Source of the DNA: Runella sp. MFBS21
Lineage (GTDB): Bacteria > Bacteroidota > Bacteroidia > Cytophagales > Spirosomataceae
NCBI RefSeq assembly: GCF_029433105.1
Contig: NZ_JARNTW010000005.1
Span: forward strand, 301,837 to 365,836
Direction: 5' to 3'
DNA: 64,000 nucleotides
The notes under the pieces are model-generated. The model was not told the origin of the DNA, ran no database searches, and saw only the letters and a program-made list of their open reading frames with translations. A program made the translations under genes and the position numbers. Positions 35,398 through 43,881 of this stretch are shown here, one piece after another. Every line of letters starts with the position of its first letter. Position 1 is the stretch's first letter.

Positions 35398-37332
35398 ATG
35401 ATTTCAATAACTAACTTATCATATTACTTAGGCGACCGAGCCTTGTACGAAAATGCTTCGTTGCATATCAAGCCAAAAGATAAAATTGGCCTGATTGGGC
35501 TAAACGGAACGGGTAAATCTACCTTATTGCATTTGATAGTGGGGAATTATCAGCCCGATGCTGGTACTATTTCCAAAGCAGGAGGGTGTACTATCGGCTT
35601 TTTGAATCAGGATTTACTATCATACCAAACCGAAGATTCGATTTTGTCGGTAGCGATGCAAGCCTTTGAGCGGCAAAATGAGCTTCAGCGTCAGATAGAT
35701 AAGATTTTGCATGAAATGGAAACCAACTATCGCGACGAGCTCGTCGATAAGTTGGCGCGGGTACAAGAAGAGTTTGAAGCGCTGGATGGTTATTCTATTC
35801 AGTCAAAAGCTGAAGAAATACTCGAAGGGCTAGGATTTTCGACAACTGATTTACAAAAATCGTTGCGGCAGTTTTCGGGAGGATGGCGTATGCGGGTGAT
35901 GCTAGCCAAGCTACTTCTCCAAAAACCTGCCCTTTTGATGCTTGATGAGCCTACCAACCACTTGGATTTGCCGTCGATTCAGTGGGTAGAAAAGTATGTG
36001 CAGAGTTATGAAAATGCAGTAATAGTGGTATCTCACGACCGCGAATTTTTGGATAATGTCTGTAATACTACGGTAGAAGTAAGCGGGCAAAAACTGAATT
36101 ATTATGCCGGAAATTATTCTTATTATATAGAAGAAAAAGCCCTGCGTAACGAAATACAAAAAGGGGCTTACGAGAATCAACAAGCCAAAATTCGCCAAAC
36201 CGAACGCTTCATCGAACGCTTTAAGGCCAAGGCTACCAAAGCCAAACAAGCCCAAAGCCGTGCCAAAATGTTGGATAAATTAGAGAGGGTAGAAGCGGTA
36301 GTAGATGCAAATGCCAAGGTGTATTTTAAGTTTCAGTTTACGACTCAGCCCGGTCGGCATGTGCTTCAGCTAGAAGATGTCTCGAAAGCATACGGCGAAA
36401 AGGAAATTTTGAGGCATACCAATGTAGCCATGGAACGCGGGGATAAAGTGGCATTGATTGGAGCCAATGGAAAAGGAAAATCTACTCTACTGCGTATCAT
36501 CGCAGGTACAGAGCCTGTCGATGGCGTGCGAAGACTAGGTCATAATGTGCTCTTTACGTTTTATGCCCAACACCAGCTCGAATCTCTCAATGTAGAGCAT
36601 ACTATATTGGAAGAGCTCAAATACGCCAACCCGACCAAAACCGAAACCGAATGCCGCACGATTTTGGGCTGTTTTCTATTTACTGGAGACGATGTATTCA
36701 AAAAAATCAAGGTGTTGTCGGGAGGGGAAAAATCGCGGGTGGCGTTGGCAAAGGTGTTGGTATCAGAGGCTAACTTCTTACTGCTTGATGAGCCTACCAA
36801 CCACTTGGATATGCAATCGGTCAATATCCTGATTCAGGCACTCCGTCAGTACGAAGGGTCGTATGTGGTGGTCTCGCACGACCGCTTTTTTGTGGAAGCC
36901 ATTGCCAACAAAATTTGGTACATCGAAGACAAAGAAGTGAAGGTATACCCTGGTACTTACGAAGAATACGAATGGTGGCAAGAGGAAAGAGTTGAAGAGC
37001 AGGCCGCAAAGTCGGTGGAAGCACCCCTCGCTCCCGTGATGACTACTCCAAAATCCAGTGAGGTTTCTAAATCTAATGGACAATTAGCAAAAAACACTAA
37101 CGGAACTACGCTCAAACAGCTTCAAAATAAAGTATCCCAAATCGAGCAGAAAATCAGCGATTTAGAAAAACGAAAAGAGGATACCGAAACTAAACTGTCC
37201 GACTCAAACATTTACAACGATCCTTCCAAGTTGGCAGAGTTGAATCGTTTTTATGCAGATATTAAGCAAAAAATTGACGAAGCCACCGAAGAGTGGGAGC
37301 AGGCGATGCTAGAAGTAGAAGCATTGGGCTAG
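35398..37332 (+). CDS. ABC-F family ATPase
   Basis: 644 residues with two nucleotide-binding domains in one chain and no membrane helices. Walker A motifs are GLNGTGKST (34-42) and GANGKGKST; signatures are FSGGWRMR and LSGGEKSR; both Walker B segments read LLMLDEPTNHLD or LLLDEPTNHLD. The linker (about 230-310) is the long charged helix pair of ABC-F proteins, and a C-terminal coiled coil (LKQLQNKVSQIEQKISDLEK) follows. These proteins bind ribosomes as translation factors or give antibiotic protection. The type resembles Uup/YdiF-like members. It is transcribed from a close, possibly leaderless promoter. Confidence 0.92.
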   Translation: MISITNLSYYLGDRALYENASLHIKPKDKIGLIGLNGTGKSTLLHLIVGNYQPDAGTISKAGGCTIGFLNQDLLSYQTEDSILSVAMQAFERQNELQRQIDKILHEMETNYRDELVDKLARVQEEFEALDGYSIQSKAEEILEGLGFSTTDLQKSLRQFSGGWRMRVMLAKLLLQKPALLMLDEPTNHLDLPSIQWVEKYVQSYENAVIVVSHDREFLDNVCNTTVEVSGQKLNYYAGNYSYYIEEKALRNEIQKGAYENQQAKIRQTERFIERFKAKATKAKQAQSRAKMLDKLERVEAVVDANAKVYFKFQFTTQPGRHVLQLEDVSKAYGEKEILRHTNVAMERGDKVALIGANGKGKSTLLRIIAGTEPVDGVRRLGHNVLFTFYAQHQLESLNVEHTILEELKYANPTKTETECRTILGCFLFTGDDVFKKIKVLSGGEKSRVALAKVLVSEANFLLLDEPTNHLDMQSVNILIQALRQYEGSYVVVSHDRFFVEAIANKIWYIEDKEVKVYPGTYEEYEWWQEERVEEQAAKSVEAPLAPVMTTPKSSEVSKSNGQLAKNTNGTTLKQLQNKVSQIEQKISDLEKRKEDTETKLSDSNIYNDPSKLAELNRFYADIKQKIDEATEEWEQAMLEVEALG

Positions 37333-37342
37333 AGAATGAGGA

Positions 37343-38401
37343 CTAGTTCCTCATTCTCGCTAATTTTTCATAATCAAGCACTGTAATCAAGCTACCTTTC
37401 ATCTCGATAAGGTGCTCATCTTTGAAGTCAGAGAGAGTACGGATGACTGTTTCGGTGGCGGTACCGACGATGCTTGCCAAATCTTCACGGGTGATTGAAA
37501 TCGCAAAGGGTTTTGATTTGTCTTCTTGGTAGCGGTTGGCAAGCATGATGAGCGATTCGGCCACGCGTTTTCTGACCGAATTGTAGGCCAATTTGAGGAG
37601 CCTTTCTTCGCGTTCGCGGACTTCGTTAGAAAGCATTTTGATGAATTTGGTAGCTACATCACGATTGTTGTAAAGCAGTGAATTAAATTCATCTTTGGGA
37701 ATAATGACCACTTCACTGTCTTGCAGTGCCACGGCTGAGTCTTGGTAAGTCGTATTTTCTAACAAATCTAGATAGCCAAAAAAATCACCAGGTTTGTGCA
37801 GTTCTATGATGTATTCTTTACCGAATTCGTTGGATTTTAGGTTTTTAATTTTCCCATTTTTAAGGAAATAAACCGCATTAGGGTAGCTCCCTTCTGAATA
37901 AATAACCTCTCGTTTTTTGTAAGTTTTGGTCTTTTTATTTTCAGAAAGCTTTTTGAGGGATTCAAAAGACTTTACTTCGTTCAGAAATTGATTGAGGCCT
38001 TCTTCTGTGCGAGAGTATTCGGTTTTAAGTAAGTCGTTTTTGCGGAGACGTGTTTCAACAGCACTCAGCAATTCTACATCGTCATAGGGTTTGGTCAGGT
38101 AATCGTCGGCTCCCAGGGTCATTCCTTTGCGATAATCAGACTTTTCGGCCTTGGCAGTCAAGAATATAAAAGGAATACTCGCCGTATTGGGCTCTCTACT
38201 CAATAAGTGCAACACCCCGTAGCCGTCGAGTTCGGGCATCATTATATCGCAAATAATGAGGTCAGGCTCATTTTCTTGGGCCAACTTGATGCCTTTTTTG
38301 CCATTTTCGGCGGTAAGTACGGTATAATGAGCCAATTCCAGAATTTCGGCGGTATTGTCCCGCATTTCGGGATTATCTTCTATGAGTAAGATTGTTTTCA
38401 T
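37343..38401 (-). CDS. Response regulator fused to a Crp/Fnr-type DNA-binding protein
   Basis: 352 residues in one chain: receiver domain 1-115 (phospho-acceptor D52, Lys104), cyclic-nucleotide-binding-like domain about 145-270 (KKREVIYSEGSYPNAVYFLK, then FGYLDLLENTTYQDSAV), and a Crp-type winged helix (about 300-345; TREDLASIVGTATETVIRTLSDF with E-T-V-I-R). This merges what FixJ (receiver) and FixK (Crp-type activator) do in rhizobia. The gene lies 37 bp after a PAS histidine kinase gene and immediately next to hemN and the cbb3 genes. It is a candidate regulator of the FNR-type boxes; recognition-helix residues E and R agree with TGA. Confidence 0.9.
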   Translation of the reverse strand: MKTILLIEDNPEMRDNTAEILELAHYTVLTAENGKKGIKLAQENEPDLIICDIMMPELDGYGVLHLLSREPNTASIPFIFLTAKAEKSDYRKGMTLGADDYLTKPYDDVELLSAVETRLRKNDLLKTEYSRTEEGLNQFLNEVKSFESLKKLSENKKTKTYKKREVIYSEGSYPNAVYFLKNGKIKNLKSNEFGKEYIIELHKPGDFFGYLDLLENTTYQDSAVALQDSEVVIIPKDEFNSLLYNNRDVATKFIKMLSNEVREREERLLKLAYNSVRKRVAESLIMLANRYQEDKSKPFAISITREDLASIVGTATETVIRTLSDFKDEHLIEMKGSLITVLDYEKLARMRN

Positions 38402-38438
38402 CTATGTAAATGAGAATAGCTTGCTCCCCATGGAGCTA

Positions 38439-39683
38439 TTAACAACAATTGGGGAGTTGAATCCGAATGGTAGTTCCGACATTGACCTCACTCAGAAGTT
38501 CTACGGTGCCTTCCATGAGTTGAATGTATTTTTTGACGATATTGAGTCCTAAACCAGTCCCTTGGATAGTGCCTGAGTTATGAGCACGGAAAAATCGGTC
38601 AAAAACATAAGGGAGGTCTTTTTCAGGAATTCCGATTCCTTGATCGATGATTTCTATGAAAAGTGTTTTATCTTTTAGTTGTGTATTCAGAAATATGTCT
38701 TTGCCTTCGCCCGAATACTTGGTAGCGTTAGAAAGAAGATTGATAAGGATATTTTTAAAAAGGTGACGGTCGATACATACTTCTTGATCGCCTTTGTGGG
38801 TGTACTTCACTGCTTGATTTTCTTTGCATACAGGGCGCAGCTCTTCGACGAGTTCGGTACAAAAATCGGCGATATTAAACAAGACGGGTACATTTCGGAT
38901 TTGACCTTCTTCAAGTTTGCCCAATGATAGAAAATCATTGAGAATCTCAGTCAGGTTATTGACCGTCGATTTGATACGCTGTACGTGCTTTTGGCGTTTT
39001 TCGTCTTCTTCGGTATGGGTATAGCGCCCAATCAACGACGCTGATGACAAAATCGTAGCCAAGGGCGTCCGAAACTCATGCGACGCTATGGTCACAAATT
39101 TGGTCTTCATGTCATTGAGTTGGCGTTCCTTTTCGAGGGCACGCATCACTTCTTGTTTTGACTGTTCAAGCTCTTCGAGAGCTTGGGCGAGTTCGCGAGT
39201 TCGCATCCTGACGCGTTCTTCCAAATCAGCATTGAGGTGTTGGATTTGGTGATGGGCTTCTAAGAGTGCCTCTGCTTGCTTTTTGCGAGAGGTAATGTCG
39301 ATAATGAAACTTACTACATAATCTCCCTCGCTGGTACTAAATGGGCTAAGGCTTACTTCTACTGGGAACTCACTATTGTCTTTTTTTTTGGCCCATAGGT
39401 CAAAATTTCCGCCCATACTCCTGGCTTTAGGGGCTTGAGCGTAGTTCATCCGGTGGGAAACATGCTTGTTAGCATAACGTTGTGGAATCAGGGTTTCAAT
39501 TTTTTTATCAATCAATTCCCCCTCTTCATAACCAAATAACTCCTGTGCTTTTGGGTTAACTAACTGGATAGCGCCCCACGAATCCACGACAATAATTCCC
39601 TCTGTTGCACTTTTGAAAAGTGCATCTAGCATTTCGACGTGTCTTCTCATCGCTTGGGTTTGTTGAATAAATATTTCTAACAT
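38439..39683 (-). CDS. PAS-domain sensor histidine kinase, FixL-like
   Basis: 414 residues, no membrane helix. The N-terminal PAS domain (about 15-135) has H74 in LIPQRYANKHVSHRMNY, lining up with the heme-ligand His of FixL (LMPEPDRSRHDGY), although the FixL G-beta Arg is not evident. A coiled linker (NADLEERVRMRTRELAQALE) leads to HisKA with H202 (IASHEFRTPL), then the N box ILINLLSNATKYS and the G1/G2 motifs (DQGIGIPE, GTGLGLNIVKKY). It is cytosolic and the likely partner of the next gene's receiver-Crp fusion, 37 bp downstream. A gas or redox sensing role is inferred. Confidence 0.85.
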   Translation of the reverse strand: MLEIFIQQTQAMRRHVEMLDALFKSATEGIIVVDSWGAIQLVNPKAQELFGYEEGELIDKKIETLIPQRYANKHVSHRMNYAQAPKARSMGGNFDLWAKKKDNSEFPVEVSLSPFSTSEGDYVVSFIIDITSRKKQAEALLEAHHQIQHLNADLEERVRMRTRELAQALEELEQSKQEVMRALEKERQLNDMKTKFVTIASHEFRTPLATILSSASLIGRYTHTEEDEKRQKHVQRIKSTVNNLTEILNDFLSLGKLEEGQIRNVPVLFNIADFCTELVEELRPVCKENQAVKYTHKGDQEVCIDRHLFKNILINLLSNATKYSGEGKDIFLNTQLKDKTLFIEIIDQGIGIPEKDLPYVFDRFFRAHNSGTIQGTGLGLNIVKKYIQLMEGTVELLSEVNVGTTIRIQLPNCC

Positions 39684-39757
39684 ACCAAATACGGAGGTTA
39701 TTACGGTTTTTCCAAAAAAATTAAAACTTTATTAAATTGTATTTATAGCCTAGTATT

Positions 39758-41119
39758 TCAGAAGACTTGACTAAAAATCGTCGTTTGCGGTACATCTCCC
39801 CAGAGTCGTGCATCGAAGGCCATGCTGATATTACGAATAAACGAACGACCTAAGGGTGTCACTGTCAAGTGAAAAGGCTCAATGCTGACTAACTCGTCTT
39901 TTTCGGGCTCATCGAGTCTTGCGAGAGCTTCATATAGTGCTCTGCATTGGTCTTTGGTATCGTACCAACTTGTTTCGAAATGGCACATCAATTGTTGAAT
40001 ATGCCGACGTAAGATAAGGTCTTCGCGGGTCAATACGTGCCCTCTGAAAATAGGCAATTGATTTTGCTTGAGGCGTTCGTAATAAGCTTCTACCGTTTTT
40101 TCGTTTTGGGCATATCCCCACCAGCAATCTCCAATAGCCGATACCCCCAAACCTACCAAAAGACGGGTATTGCTTGTGGTATAGCCCATAAAATTACGAT
40201 GCAGGCGTTTTTGTTCTAATGCTTTGTAAAGTTCATCGGTTTTGAGGGCAAAGTGATCCATGCCAATATCTGCATAACCTGCCATTTCTAATACCCCACG
40301 GCAAGTTTCATAAATGGCCAGTTTTTTGGAGGCATCGGGGAGGTCATCTTCCGTAAACTTGCGTTGACCGGGTTTGACCCACGGTACATGCGCATAGCTA
40401 TACAAAGCGATTCTGTCAGGACGTAGCGCAATGACTTCGCCGATAGTTTGTGTCATGGTACATACGCGCTGCTGAGGAAGGCCATACACCAAATCAAAAT
40501 TGACGGAAGTGTAACCAATCTCACGGGCTTTTTCGGTAACGTGCTTTACTTGTTGATAGGTTTGGGGGCGATTGATGAGATGAAGAACGACAGGGTTAAA
40601 ATCTTGAACCCCAATGCTGATACGTCGAAAGCCTACTTCATACAATGCTTCTAGGTGTGCATCGGTAGTACTTGCAGGATGCGCTTCAAATCCAAACTCT
40701 GCTTGTGGGTGTACTTCTGCTTTTGTTAGTAATCCTTTGATAAGAGTTTGTAGATTATCAGGGCTAAAAAAAGTAGGAGTGCCACCGCCTAAATGAATTT
40801 CCCGAATCAGCGGGCGTGAAGGCAAAAAATCCAAATAAAGTTGCCATTCTTTGAGTACTGCTTCTATATAAGGATGTTCTACTTTATGGTTGACCGTAAT
40901 GCGGGTATTACATCCACAGTAAGTACATAAGCTTTCACAAAAAGGTAAATGAATATAAAGGCTGATTCCTTCGGTGTCGTTGCTGACCGAAAACATATCT
41001 TTCACTAAATCTTGCCATTTAGTCTCGGTCATCGGAGTTTTGTCCCAATAAGGCACCGTGGGATAACTGGTGTATCGTGGGCCTGGAACGTTGTATTTTT
41101 GTAAGAGATGGGTATTCAT
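39758..41119 (-). CDS. hemN: Oxygen-independent coproporphyrinogen III oxidase
   Basis: About 453 residues from MNTHLLQKYN; the longer frame begins inside the FNR box and is rejected. The radical-SAM cluster binding site is C61-x3-C65-x2-C68 in FCESLCTYCGCNT, followed by the GGGTP motif (IHLGGGTPTFF). Its GTHF... and VKPGQRKF segments and the C-terminal HemN-type domain match the oxygen-independent enzyme that oxidises coproporphyrinogen III to protoporphyrinogen IX in heme synthesis. It uses S-adenosylmethionine and a [4Fe-4S] cluster. The promoter has an FNR-type palindrome. It follows the SafE-like gene on the same strand but has its own promoter. Confidence 0.93.
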   Translation of the reverse strand: MNTHLLQKYNVPGPRYTSYPTVPYWDKTPMTETKWQDLVKDMFSVSNDTEGISLYIHLPFCESLCTYCGCNTRITVNHKVEHPYIEAVLKEWQLYLDFLPSRPLIREIHLGGGTPTFFSPDNLQTLIKGLLTKAEVHPQAEFGFEAHPASTTDAHLEALYEVGFRRISIGVQDFNPVVLHLINRPQTYQQVKHVTEKAREIGYTSVNFDLVYGLPQQRVCTMTQTIGEVIALRPDRIALYSYAHVPWVKPGQRKFTEDDLPDASKKLAIYETCRGVLEMAGYADIGMDHFALKTDELYKALEQKRLHRNFMGYTTSNTRLLVGLGVSAIGDCWWGYAQNEKTVEAYYERLKQNQLPIFRGHVLTREDLILRRHIQQLMCHFETSWYDTKDQCRALYEALARLDEPEKDELVSIEPFHLTVTPLGRSFIRNISMAFDARLWGDVPQTTIFSQVF

Positions 41120-41148
41120 GGTAATGTCGGATAAAAAACTACTTTTAC

Positions 41149-41192
41149 CAAAAATGAAATTGTTTGTGGGAGTAAAATATGACAAAGGTCAT
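41149..41192 (-). promoter_or_regulatory. hemN promoter: FNR-type box plus -7 element
   Basis: ATGAC-AAAG-GTCAT (41179-41192) fits TGAY-N4-RTCA. Minus-strand CATTTTTG is at 41149-41156. The centres are 33 nt apart; predicted start of transcription is about 41145, 25 nt before the ATG. Confidence 0.65.
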
Positions 41193-41200
41193 CGTTGGTG

Positions 41201-41896
41201 TTATTTTCCATGACAAATCGGGATTTCGGGGGAAGATTTATGAAAAAATGAGTCTCCCGAAAACTGAAAACCTCTAATTATGAGTAAAAGAGCCGTGGCC
41301 GCCACAATAGCGGGCATTAGTTGGCGAGCTTTGCTTCGAAAACTTACCGAAAAAATATTTTTCACAAACCCTACTGCGCTCATCGCAGGTAGTGTCCCTA
41401 ATCCAAACAATCCCATAAACAAAGCACCTTCGGCGGCATTCCCTACGGCAAAAGAGCTAATGAGAGCCATGTATACCAATCCACAAGGTAAAAAGCCATT
41501 GAGCACTCCCAAGGTAAACAATGCGCCGAAACTGCGCCGAGAGAGCAATACGCCTAGTTTCTTTTTGAGCCAAACGACGCTTTTTTGAAGTGGTAGAGGT
41601 GTAGAAAGCTGGTCGAGCCAGTGTGAAGAGTAGGCTACTGCGCCTAGCATTACCAAGCCCGACCCCACCGAAAGAAATCGCTGTAAACCCGCAAAATTGA
41701 GGGCAGTTCCGAGACTGCCTAGTAAAAAACCAAGTAAGCTGTAGGTAAAAGCCCGACCTAAGTTATAGCTCAAGATACCTAATGTTTTGCCATAAAAAGA
41801 ACGATGATGCACTGGTAAGGCCAACGCAATAGGCCCACACATGCCTATGCAGTGGAGGCTACTCATCAATCCCAATGAAAAAGCTAGATAAAACAT
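41201..41896 (-). CDS. SafE/TauE-like (DsbD-2) membrane protein of the cbb3 cluster
   Basis: 231 residues, six membrane helices. The first loop has SSLHCIGMCGPIALALP, the metal-site-like CxxxC motif of the DsbD_2/SafE-type family, and a second half begins GFLPCGLVYMALI. Members are found next to cbb3 assembly genes and are suspected to move copper or reductant. The gene lies 48 bp after the FixH-like gene. hemN follows with its own promoter. Substrate not determined. Confidence 0.78.
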   Translation of the reverse strand: MFYLAFSLGLMSSLHCIGMCGPIALALPVHHRSFYGKTLGILSYNLGRAFTYSLLGFLLGSLGTALNFAGLQRFLSVGSGLVMLGAVAYSSHWLDQLSTPLPLQKSVVWLKKKLGVLLSRRSFGALFTLGVLNGFLPCGLVYMALISSFAVGNAAEGALFMGLFGLGTLPAMSAVGFVKNIFSVSFRSKARQLMPAIVAATALLLIIRGFQFSGDSFFHKSSPEIPICHGK

Positions 41897-41944
41897 CTTA
41901 GGTAAAATGGGCTAATCTGGAACAACAACTTATCCAAAAAGTCT

Positions 41945-42379
41945 TTAGAGATTAATAATACCTTCGTTCCAATATTGAGTACCGGCGGCTTGCCAGTCAA
42001 ACTGAATCTGATAACGCCCTGCGGATATCTTTTCTAAAGGAATCGATTGACTTGACTGTGCGTCGATTTGAATAGGTAATTTAAAGTCTTTCCGGTTGTC
42101 GGAAGGACAATAAAAATTGATATGCCCGCTGATATTATTAAGATTTTTGGGGTATTTGACCAGGATATTGTGGTCGGTCACTTCCCAAGTAAGCGGAATC
42201 GTGAGTTTTTGGGCTTGTTTGATTTTATCAATTTTTCCCTGAAAACGTAATTCTTCTTCGTAGTAGCTATCGGTGACGAGGTCGATTTTTTGAACCACAC
42301 TCATACCAACCATAGTGAGTATCATGGCGACAAACAGGCCATAAAATGCCCAAATGCCTTTTCCCCAAGAGAGTTTCAT
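41945..42379 (-). CDS. FixH-family cbb3 assembly protein
   Basis: 144 residues: one N-terminal membrane helix (WAFYGLFVAMILTMVGMSVV) and a periplasmic beta-rich part (YYEEELRFQGKIDKIKQ, then INFYCPSDN, FDWQAAG). This is the FixH/CcoH layout; CcoH stabilises the cbb3 complex. It lies 36 bp after ccoG and 48 bp before the SafE-like gene. The match rests on layout and position. Confidence 0.83.
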   Translation of the reverse strand: MKLSWGKGIWAFYGLFVAMILTMVGMSVVQKIDLVTDSYYEEELRFQGKIDKIKQAQKLTIPLTWEVTDHNILVKYPKNLNNISGHINFYCPSDNRKDFKLPIQIDAQSSQSIPLEKISAGRYQIQFDWQAAGTQYWNEGIINL

Positions 42380-42415
42380 ATAGATAATAAATTGAAATGT
42401 GAGAAATGAGTGAAT

Positions 42416-43828
42416 TTATTCTTCGGGTGCAATAAACGAGGTCTTGAATTCTTCTAATTTTTCGCCGTTGGCAAAAATACCCAGCGTTATCTCAGTACGT
42501 CGTTTGGTGATTTCGGATTTTGGTAAAGTAATAATCACCGAGCCTTCTACCATTCCAGCGGCATTAAGATGCAGATTGGGAATCCCCGCAAATTTTAAGG
42601 TGCCATTGGGAGAGATGATTCGCATCTCTGGTGTAATAGGATGATTGGTTTTATTGAAAAGTTTAAAAGTATAGAGGTTGCTGATACTTTTGTCGGGATT
42701 TTCAATAAAACGTGAGCCTGGAGCTCTCAATAGTGTAGTCTCGGTATCGTCGCGAGTCAGGATAGCGTACCCAAGTCCTATCCACAACGCCGATAGTACT
42801 ACAGCATAAGCAATGGTACGAGTCGTGATGAGTTTGTTTTTTCCGCTTGCGATGTTGTTTTCAGAATCATAACGGATCAATCCTTTAGGAAGGCCGACTT
42901 TGTCCATGATATTGTCGCAAGCGTCGATACAAGCCGTACAGTTAACACACTCCATTTGGGTACCGTTTCGGATATCAATACCTGTGGGACATACATTCAC
43001 ACATTGGAAGCAGTTGATACAATCCCCGGCGGTACGTTCGGCACCTTTGCGGAGTTTTTCGCGGGGTTCTCCTCTTTTATAATCGTAGGCAATCACCACC
43101 GAGTTTTTGTCAAGCAGTACTCCTTGCAAACGACCATAAGGACACACTACCGTGCAAGCTTGGTCGCGAAGCCAAGCAAAGTTGAAAAAGAAAATAAGCG
43201 TAAAAGCAGAAATGCCTAAAAATAAAGTAAGATGCTCAGAGATAGGTTCGGCGATAATCTTGTATAATTCGTCAATCCCCACAAAATAGCTCAAAAGGAG
43301 GTTTGCAATGAGGAAAGAAAGAGCTAAAAATAGGATTGCTTTAGAAGTTCTTTTAATAATTTTTTCTTGATTCCAAGGGGCTTTCTCTAAGGCGCGTTGT
43401 GCTTTCCAATCGCCTTCTATCCAATATTCGATTTTACGAAAAACCATTTCCATAAATACAGTTTGGGGACAAGCCCATCCGCACCATACTCTCCCAAAAA
43501 CAGTCGTAAAAAGTACGATAAAAACAAAGAATGAAATCATCATGAGGCCAAAAAGCCAATAGTCTTGGGGACCAATGAAGATGCCAAATACGATAAATTT
43601 TCTTTCTAGTACATTAAACAAAAATAGGGGTTGGCCATTCACTTTGATGAAAGGAAGGCCAAACATAACCGTCAATTGAAAAATAGTAAACCATACGCGG
43701 CGGTTGTGCCACTTTCCCGTTGGTTTTTGAGGAAAAAACCAGTTTCTTTTTCCTGTCGTATCATCTACCGCCGCAAAACTATCGCGGAAGGATTCATCAA
43801 AATCGGGATGTGTATCGAGGGGTTGCAT
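42416..43828 (-). CDS. ccoG: cbb3 oxidase accessory protein CcoG
   Basis: 470 residues: membrane helices (about 37-58, 80-105, 160-182, 190-225) with the CxxxCP motifs WCGWACPQTVFMEMVF and CTVVCPYGRLQG, then two ferredoxin-type [4Fe-4S] sites CINCFQCVNVCP and CVNCTACIDACD, a late membrane helix and an Ig-like periplasmic end. CcoG (RdxA/FixG) is thought to reduce Cu(II) for delivery to the oxidase. It is 53 bp after the ccoP-like gene. Confidence 0.92.
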   Translation of the reverse strand: MQPLDTHPDFDESFRDSFAAVDDTTGKRNWFFPQKPTGKWHNRRVWFTIFQLTVMFGLPFIKVNGQPLFLFNVLERKFIVFGIFIGPQDYWLFGLMMISFFVFIVLFTTVFGRVWCGWACPQTVFMEMVFRKIEYWIEGDWKAQRALEKAPWNQEKIIKRTSKAILFLALSFLIANLLLSYFVGIDELYKIIAEPISEHLTLFLGISAFTLIFFFNFAWLRDQACTVVCPYGRLQGVLLDKNSVVIAYDYKRGEPREKLRKGAERTAGDCINCFQCVNVCPTGIDIRNGTQMECVNCTACIDACDNIMDKVGLPKGLIRYDSENNIASGKNKLITTRTIAYAVVLSALWIGLGYAILTRDDTETTLLRAPGSRFIENPDKSISNLYTFKLFNKTNHPITPEMRIISPNGTLKFAGIPNLHLNAAGMVEGSVIITLPKSEITKRRTEITLGIFANGEKLEEFKTSFIAPEE

Positions 43829-43881
43829 AGCATTTGGGTTGCAAAAAAGAAGAGGGAGGATTAGAATCCTCCCTCTCTGGT

